Part shown: one piece after another, positions 11,301 through 21,809 of the stretch
How positions within the stretch are numbered: position 1 is the first letter of the stretch
How the letters are laid out: each line of letters opens with the position of its first letter
Assembly: GCA_963281155.1 (NCBI GenBank)
Contig: CAUJLY010000002.1
Span: 3,100,001 to 3,164,000, forward strand
Reading direction: 5' to 3'
Source of the DNA: Rhabditophanes sp. KR3021
Lineage: Eukaryota > Nematoda > Chromadorea > Rhabditida > Alloionematidae
DNA: 64,000 bases
Position numbers and translations under genes: made by a program
Notes under the pieces: generated by a model
The model's database searches: none
The model's input: the letters and a program-made list of their open reading frames with translations, nothing else
Told to the model about the DNA's origin: nothing

Positions 11301-14300
11301 TCCTCTGCCATCAAAAACAGCAGTTTACAGAATTGTTCTTTGAGTAAATCATTTGGAGTAAGACTTTTGGGGTTTACATATTCCTTCTTCACAAATGCCG
11401 AATCATTGAAATTTCTAAGCCATGCTTGCATTACCATAGTTGAGCATTCCTTTAGAACTTTCTTTTCCGCCAAAAGCACTAATGTCTTCAGAGCTTCAAT
11501 CCTGACATCGATAATATGAGGGCATAATTTCGGTGAAGAGACGATAGCCCCATCAAATATTGTCAAAATATTTGGAAGCAAAAGATGAATAGTCGAGGGT
11601 AGAGACTCGGCCACATTTTGTATACAATTTAATGCCTTCAAAGTTAAAGTACGATATTTGGAATGATCTATCTGAAGTATTTCAGTTAAGAATGGGCATA
11701 AATCATTTACATACTCTGAAAGTTAAAGTCTATTAGTATATGTATTTTATTATGTTTATAATACCACCCATTTTATATAAACGAACTGAAAAAGGCTGCT
11801 CGAAAACGCACAATCACTTTTGGAATAATGCTAGCAAGTTTTCAACTAAACATTTTTCTGCATCGAGTAGAGTTAGCAAAAGTGGCCTAGCCTATATTCT
11901 TGATTTGGAGAACAAGCCAGACATTGGCCACACAAATATTTTGCTTGATTCAAAGGAGGAGGCAATGAAGAAGGTTTTTGGTGGTGGAAAAGAAATGGTT
12001 GTGCTAAAAAAGACTTATGCCTCAATGAAAACGGCACAAAAATGGAGAATATTTTAATTGACTACACTAGAGATGCATGCACTAATTCTCAATCTAGGAA
12101 GCCTTCTTATGACATTGTCTCTTAATTGCTTTCAGAAAGAAAAGGCCAAGTTGCCTAGTTAATCTTCCAAGACATTTCAGATGGTAATGAAGATGTTTTA
12201 TGAAAAATAACCACCAAAGAGAAACTGAAAATTCAAAGATCCATATCTTTATCCCATTTTTAATTTAATAAACTGTACTTACTTGTAAATTGCTTTTCTA
12301 ATGCGACACCAAATTTGGCCAATGTCTCCACAATTATACATTTAAGACCATGATTTTCATCTTTCGAATCATCAAGTTTCCAAAAATTAGTTAATAATGA
12401 GAATAATTCTTTTGAGTATGGTGCAATAAGAGCTCCCGTCTCCAAGATGATGTTGCCAAGAGTTTCTACGTAACTTTTTCTATCTTTAAGTGTTTCACAT
12501 TCTCTGGTGGCTTTTATCACATTTGGGATGACTTTAGGAACAAATTGTTCCAAGGTAACATTTGATGAATTGTTGATAAAATTGAATATGACATGTATGG
12601 CGTCGATTGCTTCTGCTCTAAATAAGCCTTGAGATTCATCAGCTAAATGATGCAAAGCGGATGCTAATGCTACAGAGGGATAAAATTCGTCTAATGTGCA
12701 TTTTTCATAGTTAACCCATGTGATGATGTAATGCTGTTCATCTCCTTTCGGAATAGGCTGAGTAATGTTGATAGTTTTGGTCTCAGAGGCCAAAACTTCT
12801 CCTAGAAAGACTTTGTAGGTGTATGGATCGAGAGCTCCCAATGTTCCAATAGTCTTCAAAATTTGATGGCGAATAGAGCTGGAGGCTTCTGTCTTAAGCA
12901 ATTTCAACAACGTCCCCATTAATTTTGGATAATCCTTATATGGATCAACAACATAACCTGTACTTTGAGAATATTGGCAGATCGTATTCATTGCAGCTTT
13001 TTTCTTGTTCAAAGCATAAGACTCGCTTAAAAACTTGACCAAATTGGGGAAGATTGTTTGCAAATTCTTGACTACATCAATTCCTCCAATTAAAGACAAT
13101 GTTCCTAAAGTGTCAAGAATTGCAACCATGAAGTTTCCATCTTGGGCCTTGCTTTCAATTTTCTTAGTCAGCAGCTTTAAGACATAATCAAGGTAAGGTT
13201 TCATGAAAGCCTGAGCTTTTTCGCCAATTTTCCCGATAATTATGGCGCACGCAACGTCAGTCTTGCTGTCAGTGCTAGTATCAAGCAGAGTCAGTGTATC
13301 CATGAGAACAGTTCTTAATCTAGGATAAACCATTCCTGGATTAACTCTTGATAGTTGGGAGAACAAAGATACCGAGACTTGTCTGATTTCGTAGTCTTGA
13401 TCATTCAAGGTCATAATTAGGATTTCAATCATTTCCGGGTGAGCTAAGTGAAATAAAAAGGCCTCCTTAACGTAGCAAAAACAATTTAACACACTCATCC
13501 TAACTCTGATATCTGGGTCCGAAACTGCAGTCGTCAACAATGACTTCAACATCTTCTTGATCATTCTAAGAACCTCGATTTTGTGGTTTTTGTCTGTCGT
13601 TTCATAAACATCAACAAAGGGATTAAGCAACTTGGCACAGCATTTAACGGCAACTAATTGAATTTCGGTGGAATTACAAGTCAAATAACCTTCCGCAATA
13701 AAGTGTATGAAAAATTGCAATGAATGTCTTTCGAAATCAAATGAACCTAATGTCTCTAAAGCGAGAATCGTTTTTTTATTATCCGTAATTTTAAGTGGCA
13801 ATTCTGGATCAGGCGGACCTAAAAATTAAACGTTAAAATGTAATAAAAATGCTTGATAAATATGTGCTCATGCTCATAAAAGGTAGGAGTTTTTTGTTAC
13901 ACTTACTTTCTGGTGCAGCTAGTTTATCCGGAAGATCCCTAAATAACAGTACAGTAGATAACATTCCTAACAATCTATCGTGAACGTCAAGCTTTAGAGA
14001 AGGAATGTGTGTAACTACTTCCTGCAAGACTTCCCTTAGTCCATCACACAAGCCTTGTTTATACAGAAATGGCAGTAAGGCTTTGACTTGAGTTGAAGAA
14101 TCTTCCTTGACAGCTCTAATAATTAAGGATAAACTTTTGTACATGATTGGCATAATGGTAGTTCCTTTTTGATCTTCGGTGATAATCTTTTCAGCAATAA
14201 TCTTCAAGGCTTCGAAAACTTTGGTAGATACAATCCTTTGCTCTATTCTTTGAATGTCTGTAACGTACAAAGCCTGTGAAAGAACAATAAAGCTCATAGC

Positions 14301-15521
14301 AAATATTTTCCTACTTCCTTTTGTGATGAAGAAGACATAATCAACTAATTTGTTAATACTGTCATAAATATGCTTTAAGGCTGGATTCGGTAAATTCATT
14401 GAACTAGGATTAAGACCATCGAATGAAAAAGCACATAATCTCGGGATAAACTCCATCAACAAATCAACAATCATATCTGATTTATTTTTAGTTGCCGAAA
14501 GTGTTAATTCAAGTATTCTTTCGAAGTAGTCCTCTTCTTGTAAGATATGCAAAACTGGCCTGCTGGTAACAATAGCTACATTGCTGCGGCATTTGACAAA
14601 TGTACTAATCTTTGTGTCCAAAATACTTTTATGTGCATAGTTAATTTGCATGTCTTTGAGCCTTGTTTCTTCTACGGTCCCATTGGAAATTTTGAAAATT
14701 TCGTTTAAAAGCAACAAATTGGAGTGAAGGTATCCTTCTTTCTTCAAATATTCTTGGGACGATCCTTTTCTGTAATCATTTTCATTAAATGGACGAAGAG
14801 TGCTGTCAATGATTGTCTGTAAAAATGTTAAATAACGTTAGTGTAAAAGCATTATCAATTTACCCGAAAGGTATCCTTGGTCGTCTTTGTTTCTCTTAAT
14901 GTCATCATAGCAAAAAGAGCATTGTATGATTTGGCTGCAATAATTCTAAGCCCAGGTTTAGGATCCTTTATTAGGTCTTTGAGATTGTCAACGAATTTGT
15001 CAAACTTCTCCATAAAATCATTTTGACAATAAATGGCTAACTCTCTTGTCATAACTCCTGCGATCCACAGCTTCTTATCTTTCGATCTATTCTTGAATCC
15101 TTGTTGATAAAGCTCAAGGCATTGCTTAATTGGGAAGTCTGTGTTATCAAAAGTATAATTCTTTGTGGTCTAAACAATATTATTTGTGATCTTAATAAAT
15201 AAAATAGACTTACCTGAACAAGATATACAATAATTTTGACCATCAACAGAGCATTCTGCGGATACAATGGATCAATGAATTTAGTTAGACTTGGTATCAA
15301 AGAAGGTCCTATTTTTTCTTGTTCATTAATAGTTCTTTCAATAATAATAACTAAAAAAGACCGTATTCAAATAAGTTGTTACAAATTGTTGAAAATATAC
15401 CTATGTCATCGAGACCCTGCTTTTCTTTAGCATGATCACCGCTGTGTAATTCATTTTTAATAATTTTCATCAGCGGATCATCGTCATTTTGGCGAGAACC
15501 ATCCGTGGTATTTGATTCCAT
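5339..15521 (-). CDS. MTOR: Target of rapamycin (TOR) serine/threonine kinase, complete gene
   Basis: Seven exons: 15521-15401, 15350-15214, 15169-14864, 14816-13907, 13818-12283, 11715-8021, 6793-5339. Every junction is GT-AG and in frame, giving about 2719 residues (human 2549). Exons 1-5 and early exon 6 are HEAT-repeat sequence. Exon 6 carries the FAT domain. Exon 7 starts with the FRB helix bundle (EWHEGLEEASRRWF, Ser about 2245; Trp about 2313 in CWELYY). The PIKK domain follows, with Lys in FLLKGHED (about 2402), catalytic loop GDRHPSNLML (about 2552) and HIDFGD. The protein ends NLCQCYVGWCPFW, the TOR FATC signature. The extra length is largely a Met/Gln-rich low-complexity insert at residues ~1985-2055, where vertebrate mTOR has a variable linker. 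TOR is the kinase of TORC1/TORC2 in nutrient and growth signalling. Introns 5 and 6 hold antisense nuclease relics; introns 1-4 are only 44-88 bp. Confidence 0.97.
7063..7960 (+). pseudogene. Decayed LEM-3-type GIY-YIG nuclease ORF (copy C), antisense in TOR intron 6
   Basis: Starts with an ATG (MEEEKPTKIKG...KVSQEELDSLSQ). A 40 bp GT-AG intron of its own appears at 7223-7262. After it comes a basic segment (RGPVKRLMSRMGIRTSAF) and a stop near 7465. Nuclease-like sequence follows: TIKYAGE (7612 on), then an Arg and a His (KRIKGHRD), then GFVFDKKERFPNKLV. A frameshift near 7740 leads into KLVAIKKEYPSKKIA and another into EAILISAARGQLTNSQGG. YxG, R, H, E and LTN in this order are what I expect of the LEM-3/ANKLE1 GIY-YIG domain. 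Stops and at least two frameshifts mean it is not translatable as one protein. Start, SLSQ block and nuclease blocks recur in copy A (53442-54422). Confidence 0.68.
8560..8775 (-). repeat. Met/Gln-rich codon repeat inside TOR exon 6
   Basis: About ten imperfect 18-24 bp units, each encoding a variant of MMGQQQ or MMGQH, in tandem within the TOR reading frame. All units preserve the frame and there is no stop. They lie in the linker between the two parts of the FAT domain, so the expansion probably makes a disordered loop. The surrounding 300 residues (8776-9200) are also rich in Asn, Gln and Pro. Confidence 0.9.
11740..12235 (+). pseudogene. Decayed LEM-3-type GIY-YIG nuclease fragment (copy B), antisense in TOR intron 5
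   Basis: An open frame to 12057 contains SGLAYILDLENK, then GHTNILLDSKEEAMKKVFGGGKEMVVLKKTYASMKTAQ. The last part lines up with copy A (GKPLTVVKKTYFSKKIAE) and copy C (KLVAIKKEYPSKKIA). In another frame downstream, CTNSQSRKPSYDIVS and KGQVA*LIFQDISD match copy C (LTNSQGGKPSLDLVL, then VAQLILKDFSE), with stops at similar places. The YxG/Arg part between AYIL and GHTN seems deleted. It is a non-functional relic; homology to A and C is judged by eye. Confidence 0.6.
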
Positions 15522-15775
15522 CAATAAGAAGAAGAATGGACTGATCAATAGATTCTTTAGTAATGATAATAATTAACAATTTTGTTTAGATAACAACACT
15601 TTAATCTGATGTTGCTTCTTTGGATGATAAGCTGCAAAAAGTTCTTTTCAGGATGTTGTGAGCATTGGAAGATGGTGTCTTTACATTTTAAATTGGTAAC
15701 TTCGTTTTTTACTACTATCCTTTGAACCAAATTCACGTGATTTACGCTAATTTTAGATAAACCAAAAAATCAAAT
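15522..15775. promoter_or_regulatory. Divergent spacer between TOR and TMA7
   Basis: 254 bp between the TOR start (minus) and the TMA7 start (plus), with no ORF. A shared promoter for these two growth/translation genes is inferred from orientation and spacing only. Confidence 0.4.
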
Positions 15776-16080
<305 letters not shown>

Positions 16081-16342
16081 ATATCTTCCAGTTAATCTCA
16101 GACCTTGTATTATTATGAGTTTCCTGAACAATTACTTCCTTTTTTAATCAATTTCGTTGAAAATAAAATTTAAAGTAATGCATTTGTTAATGTGCTGTAT
16201 GGTTATAATTAAATCAAACATATAGTTATGTATTTATACCAATCCAAAATATAGTAAATTATTAATACAAAATTTTGAAGCATAGTAAATTTACTTATAT
16301 AAAATTTGAGAGAATACACATTTTATGTGATTAAAAATGTTT

Positions 16343-19300
16343 CTATAATTTGTCAACAATACTGACTCCGTCCATTTCCTTTGGAATTGTTAAATTCATG
16401 ATGTCAAGGACAGTTGGTGCTACATCACGAAGGGCCATAAGACGATCTGGTAAACTCTTTTTGAAAACAAACTTGTCAGAAGAACAAGTAAAAGGAACAG
16501 GGTTGCAAGTATGAGCGGTAAATTTACCTCCGCTTGGGGTTATCATTTGCTCCGCATTTCCGTGATCAGCAGTTACCATCAAAATGTAATTATGGGCATT
16601 GCAAGCTTCCAACACGCGTCCAATAGCAACGTCAGTAGCTTCACATGCTCTAATACATGGTTCGTATTCTCCAGTATGTCCGACCATATCTGGATTGGCA
16701 AAAATTATTAATTTATATACTTGAATTTAAATTTTGACATTAACTAAAATCTATTTGGTTACATAACAGTAATCCCCATATTAATGCAATCATTTCCATA
16801 ATAGTTATCATTATCTTATCATTGTTTATGTACAATTTCATTATTAGTGTAAATATTCCCACGCAACACTGTCGACTTTTAGTCTTTTTCTCCTAATAAA
16901 ATCAGTCCTTCTTTTATCCACAGATATTTTGTCGCTCATGAGATTCATTTACCTTTTTTGGACATAATTCACCTAGTTGGGTTTCATCATACAGAACGTC
17001 TCTCAAGCCAACACCAAATCATTCTTCTACCCATTAATACATCAACTAGCCTATACTTTGGCTATTTGGAAAATCAAAAAAGCAATACCTACTCATAATC
17101 ACGTTTCCGAGCTCATGAAGAATTTTGAAAAAGTGTCAACAGCAAATCGTGTAGGTGGAAATCTACAAATGTAATTATTGTGGACCAAGTTTTGCTACTA
17201 AGTGGTACTCCGACAAAGCCATCTGTAATGGGCTCCAAGGTGAGCGTGCTCAATTTATAAAAAAGACCAATAATATGAGTTTGGAGAAGTTCCCTTTGAA
17301 GAAGACAGATATTACTACGGAAAGTGTATTGGATGTTATTTAGCCAGAAAGACATAATCCATTAGCTTTCAATAAAGCCTATCTATACTTCTTTTTGGAC
17401 CTAAGAGCTGCTGGAAAAGTTTTGACTGAAGACAATGGTATATTCGATAGGAAAGAAATGAGAATGCCGAAATCATCAAGGCTGGATTTGAAATGATTGT
17501 CGTTATGCTGCCTGTCAGTTCTAAAGAAATAGCCGCGAACCTCGAGTTCATTCTCATGGAACGTTACAAGTGGCGAATGACGAACTGTGATCATCGACAA
17601 GTGTTCCATGAAACAAACCTGCCTCCTCAACTCAATCAACGCCTGTACAATTGTTGATACCAAATTTTAAATTATTGTCTTTTTATAGTTTCTTAATTGA
17701 CTATTTTTGGTAAACTTTTTTAATTTCGTTCCATAAATTACCTAAAATAAGAAAAATTAGTTGAGGTCATTAGAGAGATTGAACACCTGGATTCGCGAAG
17801 TTACACATCACAAATGGATGTTCTCCGAGTTCAATTTGTTTGATAAGCTCGTCAGCAACTCCAGCAGAAGACATTTCGGGAAGTAAATCGTAAGTAGCGA
17901 CTTTTGGTGATGGTACTAATCCTCTATGTTCATTCTCGAAAATAGCTTCTTTTCCTCCATTGAAAAAAAAAGGTTACATGGGCGTACTTTTCAGTTTCAG
18001 CACAATGGAATTGAGAGACTCCCTGAGAAGAAAGTGTTTCTGCCAAGACATTGACATGCGATACTGGTGGAAAAAGTGACTTGAATGGGAACTGGGCTTT
18101 GTATTGGGTCATTCCAACTACAGCCAAATTAGTTGGATGGGGGACTTCAGTCTTCATTTCTGCATCTTTGGTCATTCCAATAGCCTCGACAATTTCTCTC
18201 ATTCTATCGGCACGGTAATTGAAAAAGATTGCAGTATCATCACTTCTAATTCTAGCGTCTTCACCGAAAACAATTGGTTCCAAAAATTCATCAGTTTGTC
18301 CTTTGTCGTATCGTTGTTGTACAATCTCTTGGGCTTTGTCAGCTGTTGCAACTTCGCCTTTTCCAGCAAGCAAGGCTTCATATGCAACACGGATTCTCTC
18401 CCAGCGAGTATCTGATTTATGAGATTATTAATAACGTTAAGAATATGTTTTAATTTTGTGTTTTTAAATTTATTGTAAAAGACGCTTTGTATAGATTTTG
18501 GCAAGTATGATAATATGATTTCAAACTTTGTTTATAACATAGCTTTAATATCATTTGCCATTTCATTATTCCTTTGGCGAGACTAATGGATGCTATTAAG
18601 ATCTATATTGCTCACTATATTAATTTTAATATTTTAGATTAACTAGCATCTAATCACACACGGTTTTTTACTAAAATGGGTTTAAAAATAGGACAAGCGT
18701 TGATGTCAAGAGACCCTAGTGATGTGTCGCTTCGAAGCAGAAGGCACTCAGCTTGATCGAACACCCACAATACTTGGACAGATGGAGAATGTCACACACT
18801 CTCACCTGTAAGTGCTCAACTGATAGGCAAGCTTACCCTGACAAGTTCTTCGTTGTTAAAGAAGTAACTCCTGTTGGCTTTTAATTATATTTTTTAATTT
18901 TAAATAAACTGTATTTTTTGTGTCTATTTTTTAATTTTTCACCTCTATCCATAGCATAATATCTTCCAACAATGGTGGCCAATTCTCCATAGCTTTCAGC
19001 CGCCATAAAATCCTGAAGCTGCTTCAAGAAAGTAATTCCACTATGTGGGAGTGTGTCTCTACCATCTCCAAAGAAATGAACATAAGTATGTGGGACTCCC
19101 AATGCCTTAGCTGCCTTGAGCATTGAAAACAAGTGATTAATATGAGAATGTACACCTCCATCACTAATCAACCCAAGTAAATGAAGCCTTCCATTTCCGG
19201 CCTTAACTCTATTGACGGCATCGAGGAAGTTTTCGTTTTGTGGAAAAGCGTTTTTGTCGACAGTCATGTTAATTCTGACAATATCTTGGTAGATGACACG

Positions 19301-19528
19301 TCCAGCTCCGATGTTCAAGTGTCCAACTTCGGAGTTTCCCATAAGACCATCTGGAAGACCAACGTGGAGACCATAAGCCTCGATTTTTTGCCAATTCCCA
19401 CTGCATAATTTGTCCATTACTGGTGTTTTTGCATTCATAATGGCGTTTCCATAACTGTCATCACTAACACCCCAACCATCAATTACAATCAAACAAACTT
19501 TGTTTGCTACTTTTGAATTATTTGCCAT
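16343..19528 (-). CDS. ipgm: 2,3-bisphosphoglycerate-independent phosphoglycerate mutase, with an apparent 1-base frameshift
   Basis: Exons 19528-18943, 18411-17787 and 16689-16343. Corrected for one base, the product is about 518 residues, normal for iPGM. Exon 1 has VCLIVIDGWG (metal site) and LPDGLMGNSEVGHLNIGAGR with the phospho-accepting Ser. Exon 2 has FFNYRADRMREI and FHCAETEKYAHVTFFF. Exon 3 has DMVGHTGEYEP and VTADHGNAEQM (second metal site). In exon 2 a run of nine T (minus strand; 17963-17971) breaks the frame inside the conserved HVTFFFNGG motif; eight T would restore it. Sequence on both sides is intact and conserved, so an assembly error is more likely than a dead gene. iPGM interconverts 3- and 2-phosphoglycerate in glycolysis using Mn/Mg. 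It is used by nematodes and some other invertebrates instead of the vertebrate dPGM. Introns 1 and 2 carry antisense relics. Confidence 0.93.
17101..17657 (+). pseudogene. Decayed nuclease-like ORF (copy D), antisense in iPGM intron 2
   Basis: Frames here contain a two-cysteine knuckle (YKCNYCGPSF), NKAYLYFFLDLRAAGKVLTED and, after a frame change near 17450, GFEMIVVMLPVSSKEIAANL followed by EFILMERY and RMTNCDHRQ. The order AYLYxxLDLR, VVxLxxSxKEIA, E-x-x-LM-E, x-TN resembles the GIY start, the VVKKTYxSKKIA block and the E...LTN end of copies A-C. In-frame stops near 17341 and 17490 and the frame change make it a relic. Its assignment to the LEM-3-type GIY-YIG family is less sure than for A and C because the YxG/Arg block is not visible. 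Confidence 0.45.
18676..18884 (+). pseudogene. Unidentified decayed ORF fragment, antisense in iPGM intron 1
   Basis: A 26-codon ATG frame (MGLKIGQALMSRDPSD...) runs into a stop. A shifted frame then reads SLIEHPQYLDRWRMSHTLTC followed by a short Cys-containing stretch and DKFFVVKEVTPVGF before a stop at 18882. The composition looks like real protein, unlike the AT-rich surroundings. I do not recognise the family. It lies opposite to iPGM transcription, like the other intron relics. The frameshift near 18745 indicates decay. Confidence 0.4.
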
Positions 19529-20785
19529 GTTTCTAAAAAGAGATGTGTAAATAAGGAAGATGAAATAAATATTAATATGACATCAATTTGGCGAACAAAA
19601 GTGATAGCAAATGTAGAAAATCGTTTTAACGAGCAATGCTCTCACTATATAAGATGCTTGTTGGATGGCGAGACATTCAATTTTATATTGATTTCGGAAT
19701 GGATGCTTGGTAAAAGATGAAACGTGAGTTTTATAAAGTTATTTTGTGGCACAAATTGTTTCATATGTACTGCCTGTCTAGCTATGAGTTAATGAGATTA
19801 AGGAAAATAACATATTTATTTAGTTTATTTACTAATAATAAATTATGTGATCAAATAAACGAAGGCTATCACTATTTAAATGTAGAATGAGCAAATAAAA
19901 ATTACATACACATAAAAAGGTTTCATTTAAAAATTGGAAATATCTACAAAAACACGTGAATAACATATTTTTATCAGAGTATTTTACTTTGCTTTTTTGC
20001 ACGTAACGCAAGAGTGTTTAAAAATAATAAGCGAGCAAAAAATCTCACAAGAACTATGTGAATACAAAAATGATAATATTTGAGTAGTGTAATTGTCTAG
20101 GAGGAAGATAATATGTTTTCAATGACAGCTAATTTTTATATCGTCCGACACATTTTGTTGTTCTAAAATAATATATGTCTAGCCTAGGCGTATTTTAATT
20201 AACCTAGTTGAACATCAAAACAAGTTAACTTTTAAACACTCATTTTTGATATTAATATTGCATTAAGAAAGGCATGATATAGCGATTTCCAGCAAAAGAT
20301 TTTGAATTACATAAGCTTGCTTAAACAAAAATGTCTATATTGCCATTTGTATAAATTTATACTGATAAATATTTTTCCAAAAAAAGTTATCAAATAAGTT
20401 GTAACTTATGTTTTCGATAATATAAAAAGCCAATTTTAGCCATATCTGAAAGGCCTTGATTTGACTGATATGCTGGACTTTTAATTGTTAAAAAATATTG
20501 ATTTTTGATCATATCATGAGGCTTTGAAAAACAATTAGTAGTTATCGCTCATATTCATAGATTACCCTATAATTTGAACTAAAAGATATATAAATTTATA
20601 AAAAAACGGATTTAGAGACTCGCACACGATTGCATATTGAAAGTCTTGTTTTTAAACTCCACACCCGTAATCGAACGCTTAGCTTAAAAATAATACCTTT
20701 AAATACTTGACCTTTTAATCATATTTTTTATAATAGGTCCGACAACAAGATTTGATTTATACAATGAAATTCAGAAGGCTTTATT
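19529..20785. other. AT-rich intergenic region upstream of iPGM
   Basis: About 1.25 kb. No ORF, RNA or repeat that I can support. It does not contain the N-terminal ATPase half expected for the helicase fragment that follows. Confidence 0.5.
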
Positions 20786-21523
20786 ATGAAAGAAGAAGCC
20801 TCCTCAGACAATGACGATCTCGCTATCATACAAAAAGACGACTCCCTGCTTCTTATCAAAGAAGAATGTCCCCATGATATTTCCCCTATCAAAGATGAGT
20901 CTTGCTCAGACAATGATGATGTTCCTACCATAGATGCTGCTTCTATCAAAGAAGAGAATCCTCCATCACATGAAGAAATTTTCGAAAGGGAGTTTAAAAG
21001 TACGAAGATGGTAGCTTTGCTGGAAAAATTAGAGAAGGTTCTTGAAGACGGTGATGATAAATGCATTATTGTTTCCCAATGGACGGGGATGCTCGCCTTG
21101 GTAGAATTTCAACTCAATGAAAGAGGAATTGCCTACTACTCAATTACTGGGAAAGTGAAGCAAAGAGATCGGGATGTCGCCCAAGAAAGTTTCAATGATA
21201 GGAGCAATAGCACAAGAGTCTTGCTTTTGGCTTTAACCGCCGGTGGAACTGGGTTAAACCTTGCAACCGCCTCCCATATGTTTCTCATCGATAGTTCATG
21301 GAACCCACAAGTCGAGGCACAATGCCGCGGACGTCTTCATCGTTTTGGCCAAGATCGACCAGTCAGCATTTATAAATTTGCTATCGAAAACACCATTGAA
21401 GACCAAATCAGAGTGCTTCAAAAAAAGAAACTTGAAATGGCCAAAGGGGTCTTAGAAGGTGCCGCCAACTTCAAAGCTGCCAAACTAAGTAGACAAGATT
21501 TAGCATTCCTCTTCCAAGTTTAA
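20786..21523 (+). CDS. Orphan SNF2-family helicase C-terminal half (TTF2/lodestar-like)
   Basis: ATG at 20786, preceded by an in-frame TGA at 20765; 245 residues. Residues 1-65 are acidic and Ser-rich. From STKMVALLEKLEKVL onward it is a complete SNF2 helicase C-terminal lobe: CIIVSQWTG, LLLALTAGGTGLNLATASH (motif V), SSWNPQVEAQCRGRLHRFGQ (motif VI). It ends KLSRQDLAFLFQV, like the end of TTF2 (lodestar), which releases Pol II transcripts. The N-terminal lobe with Walker A and DExH motifs is absent from the preceding 1.2 kb. A full helicase needs both lobes, so this is a truncated duplicate, an expressed fragment, or a gene broken by assembly. There is no stop within the 245 codons, so any decay is recent. 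Confidence 0.75.
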   Translation: MKEEASSDNDDLAIIQKDDSLLLIKEECPHDISPIKDESCSDNDDVPTIDAASIKEENPPSHEEIFEREFKSTKMVALLEKLEKVLEDGDDKCIIVSQWTGMLALVEFQLNERGIAYYSITGKVKQRDRDVAQESFNDRSNSTRVLLLALTAGGTGLNLATASHMFLIDSSWNPQVEAQCRGRLHRFGQDRPVSIYKFAIENTIEDQIRVLQKKKLEMAKGVLEGAANFKAAKLSRQDLAFLFQV

Positions 21524-21809
21524 TTGTAATATACTTTGTTATTTGAGCGTATTTATTGTAAACTATTGATGATATTTTTAGTAATAAAACTAGTATTAAA
21601 ACACGTACAACATGATATTTTACATTCAAAATCAATCTTAACATACATTTTGGACCAACAGTCTATTTCTCACAAGGACATCTTGATTATTCTTTGGAGT
21701 ATCATCCTCATCCACCTTTAAAGCAAACCTATTTTAGACAATTTTCACATTATTAAATTATAGTTTGGTTCAGAATATTTATCTGTTTGCTTTGTAAACT
21801 ATTGGAAAG

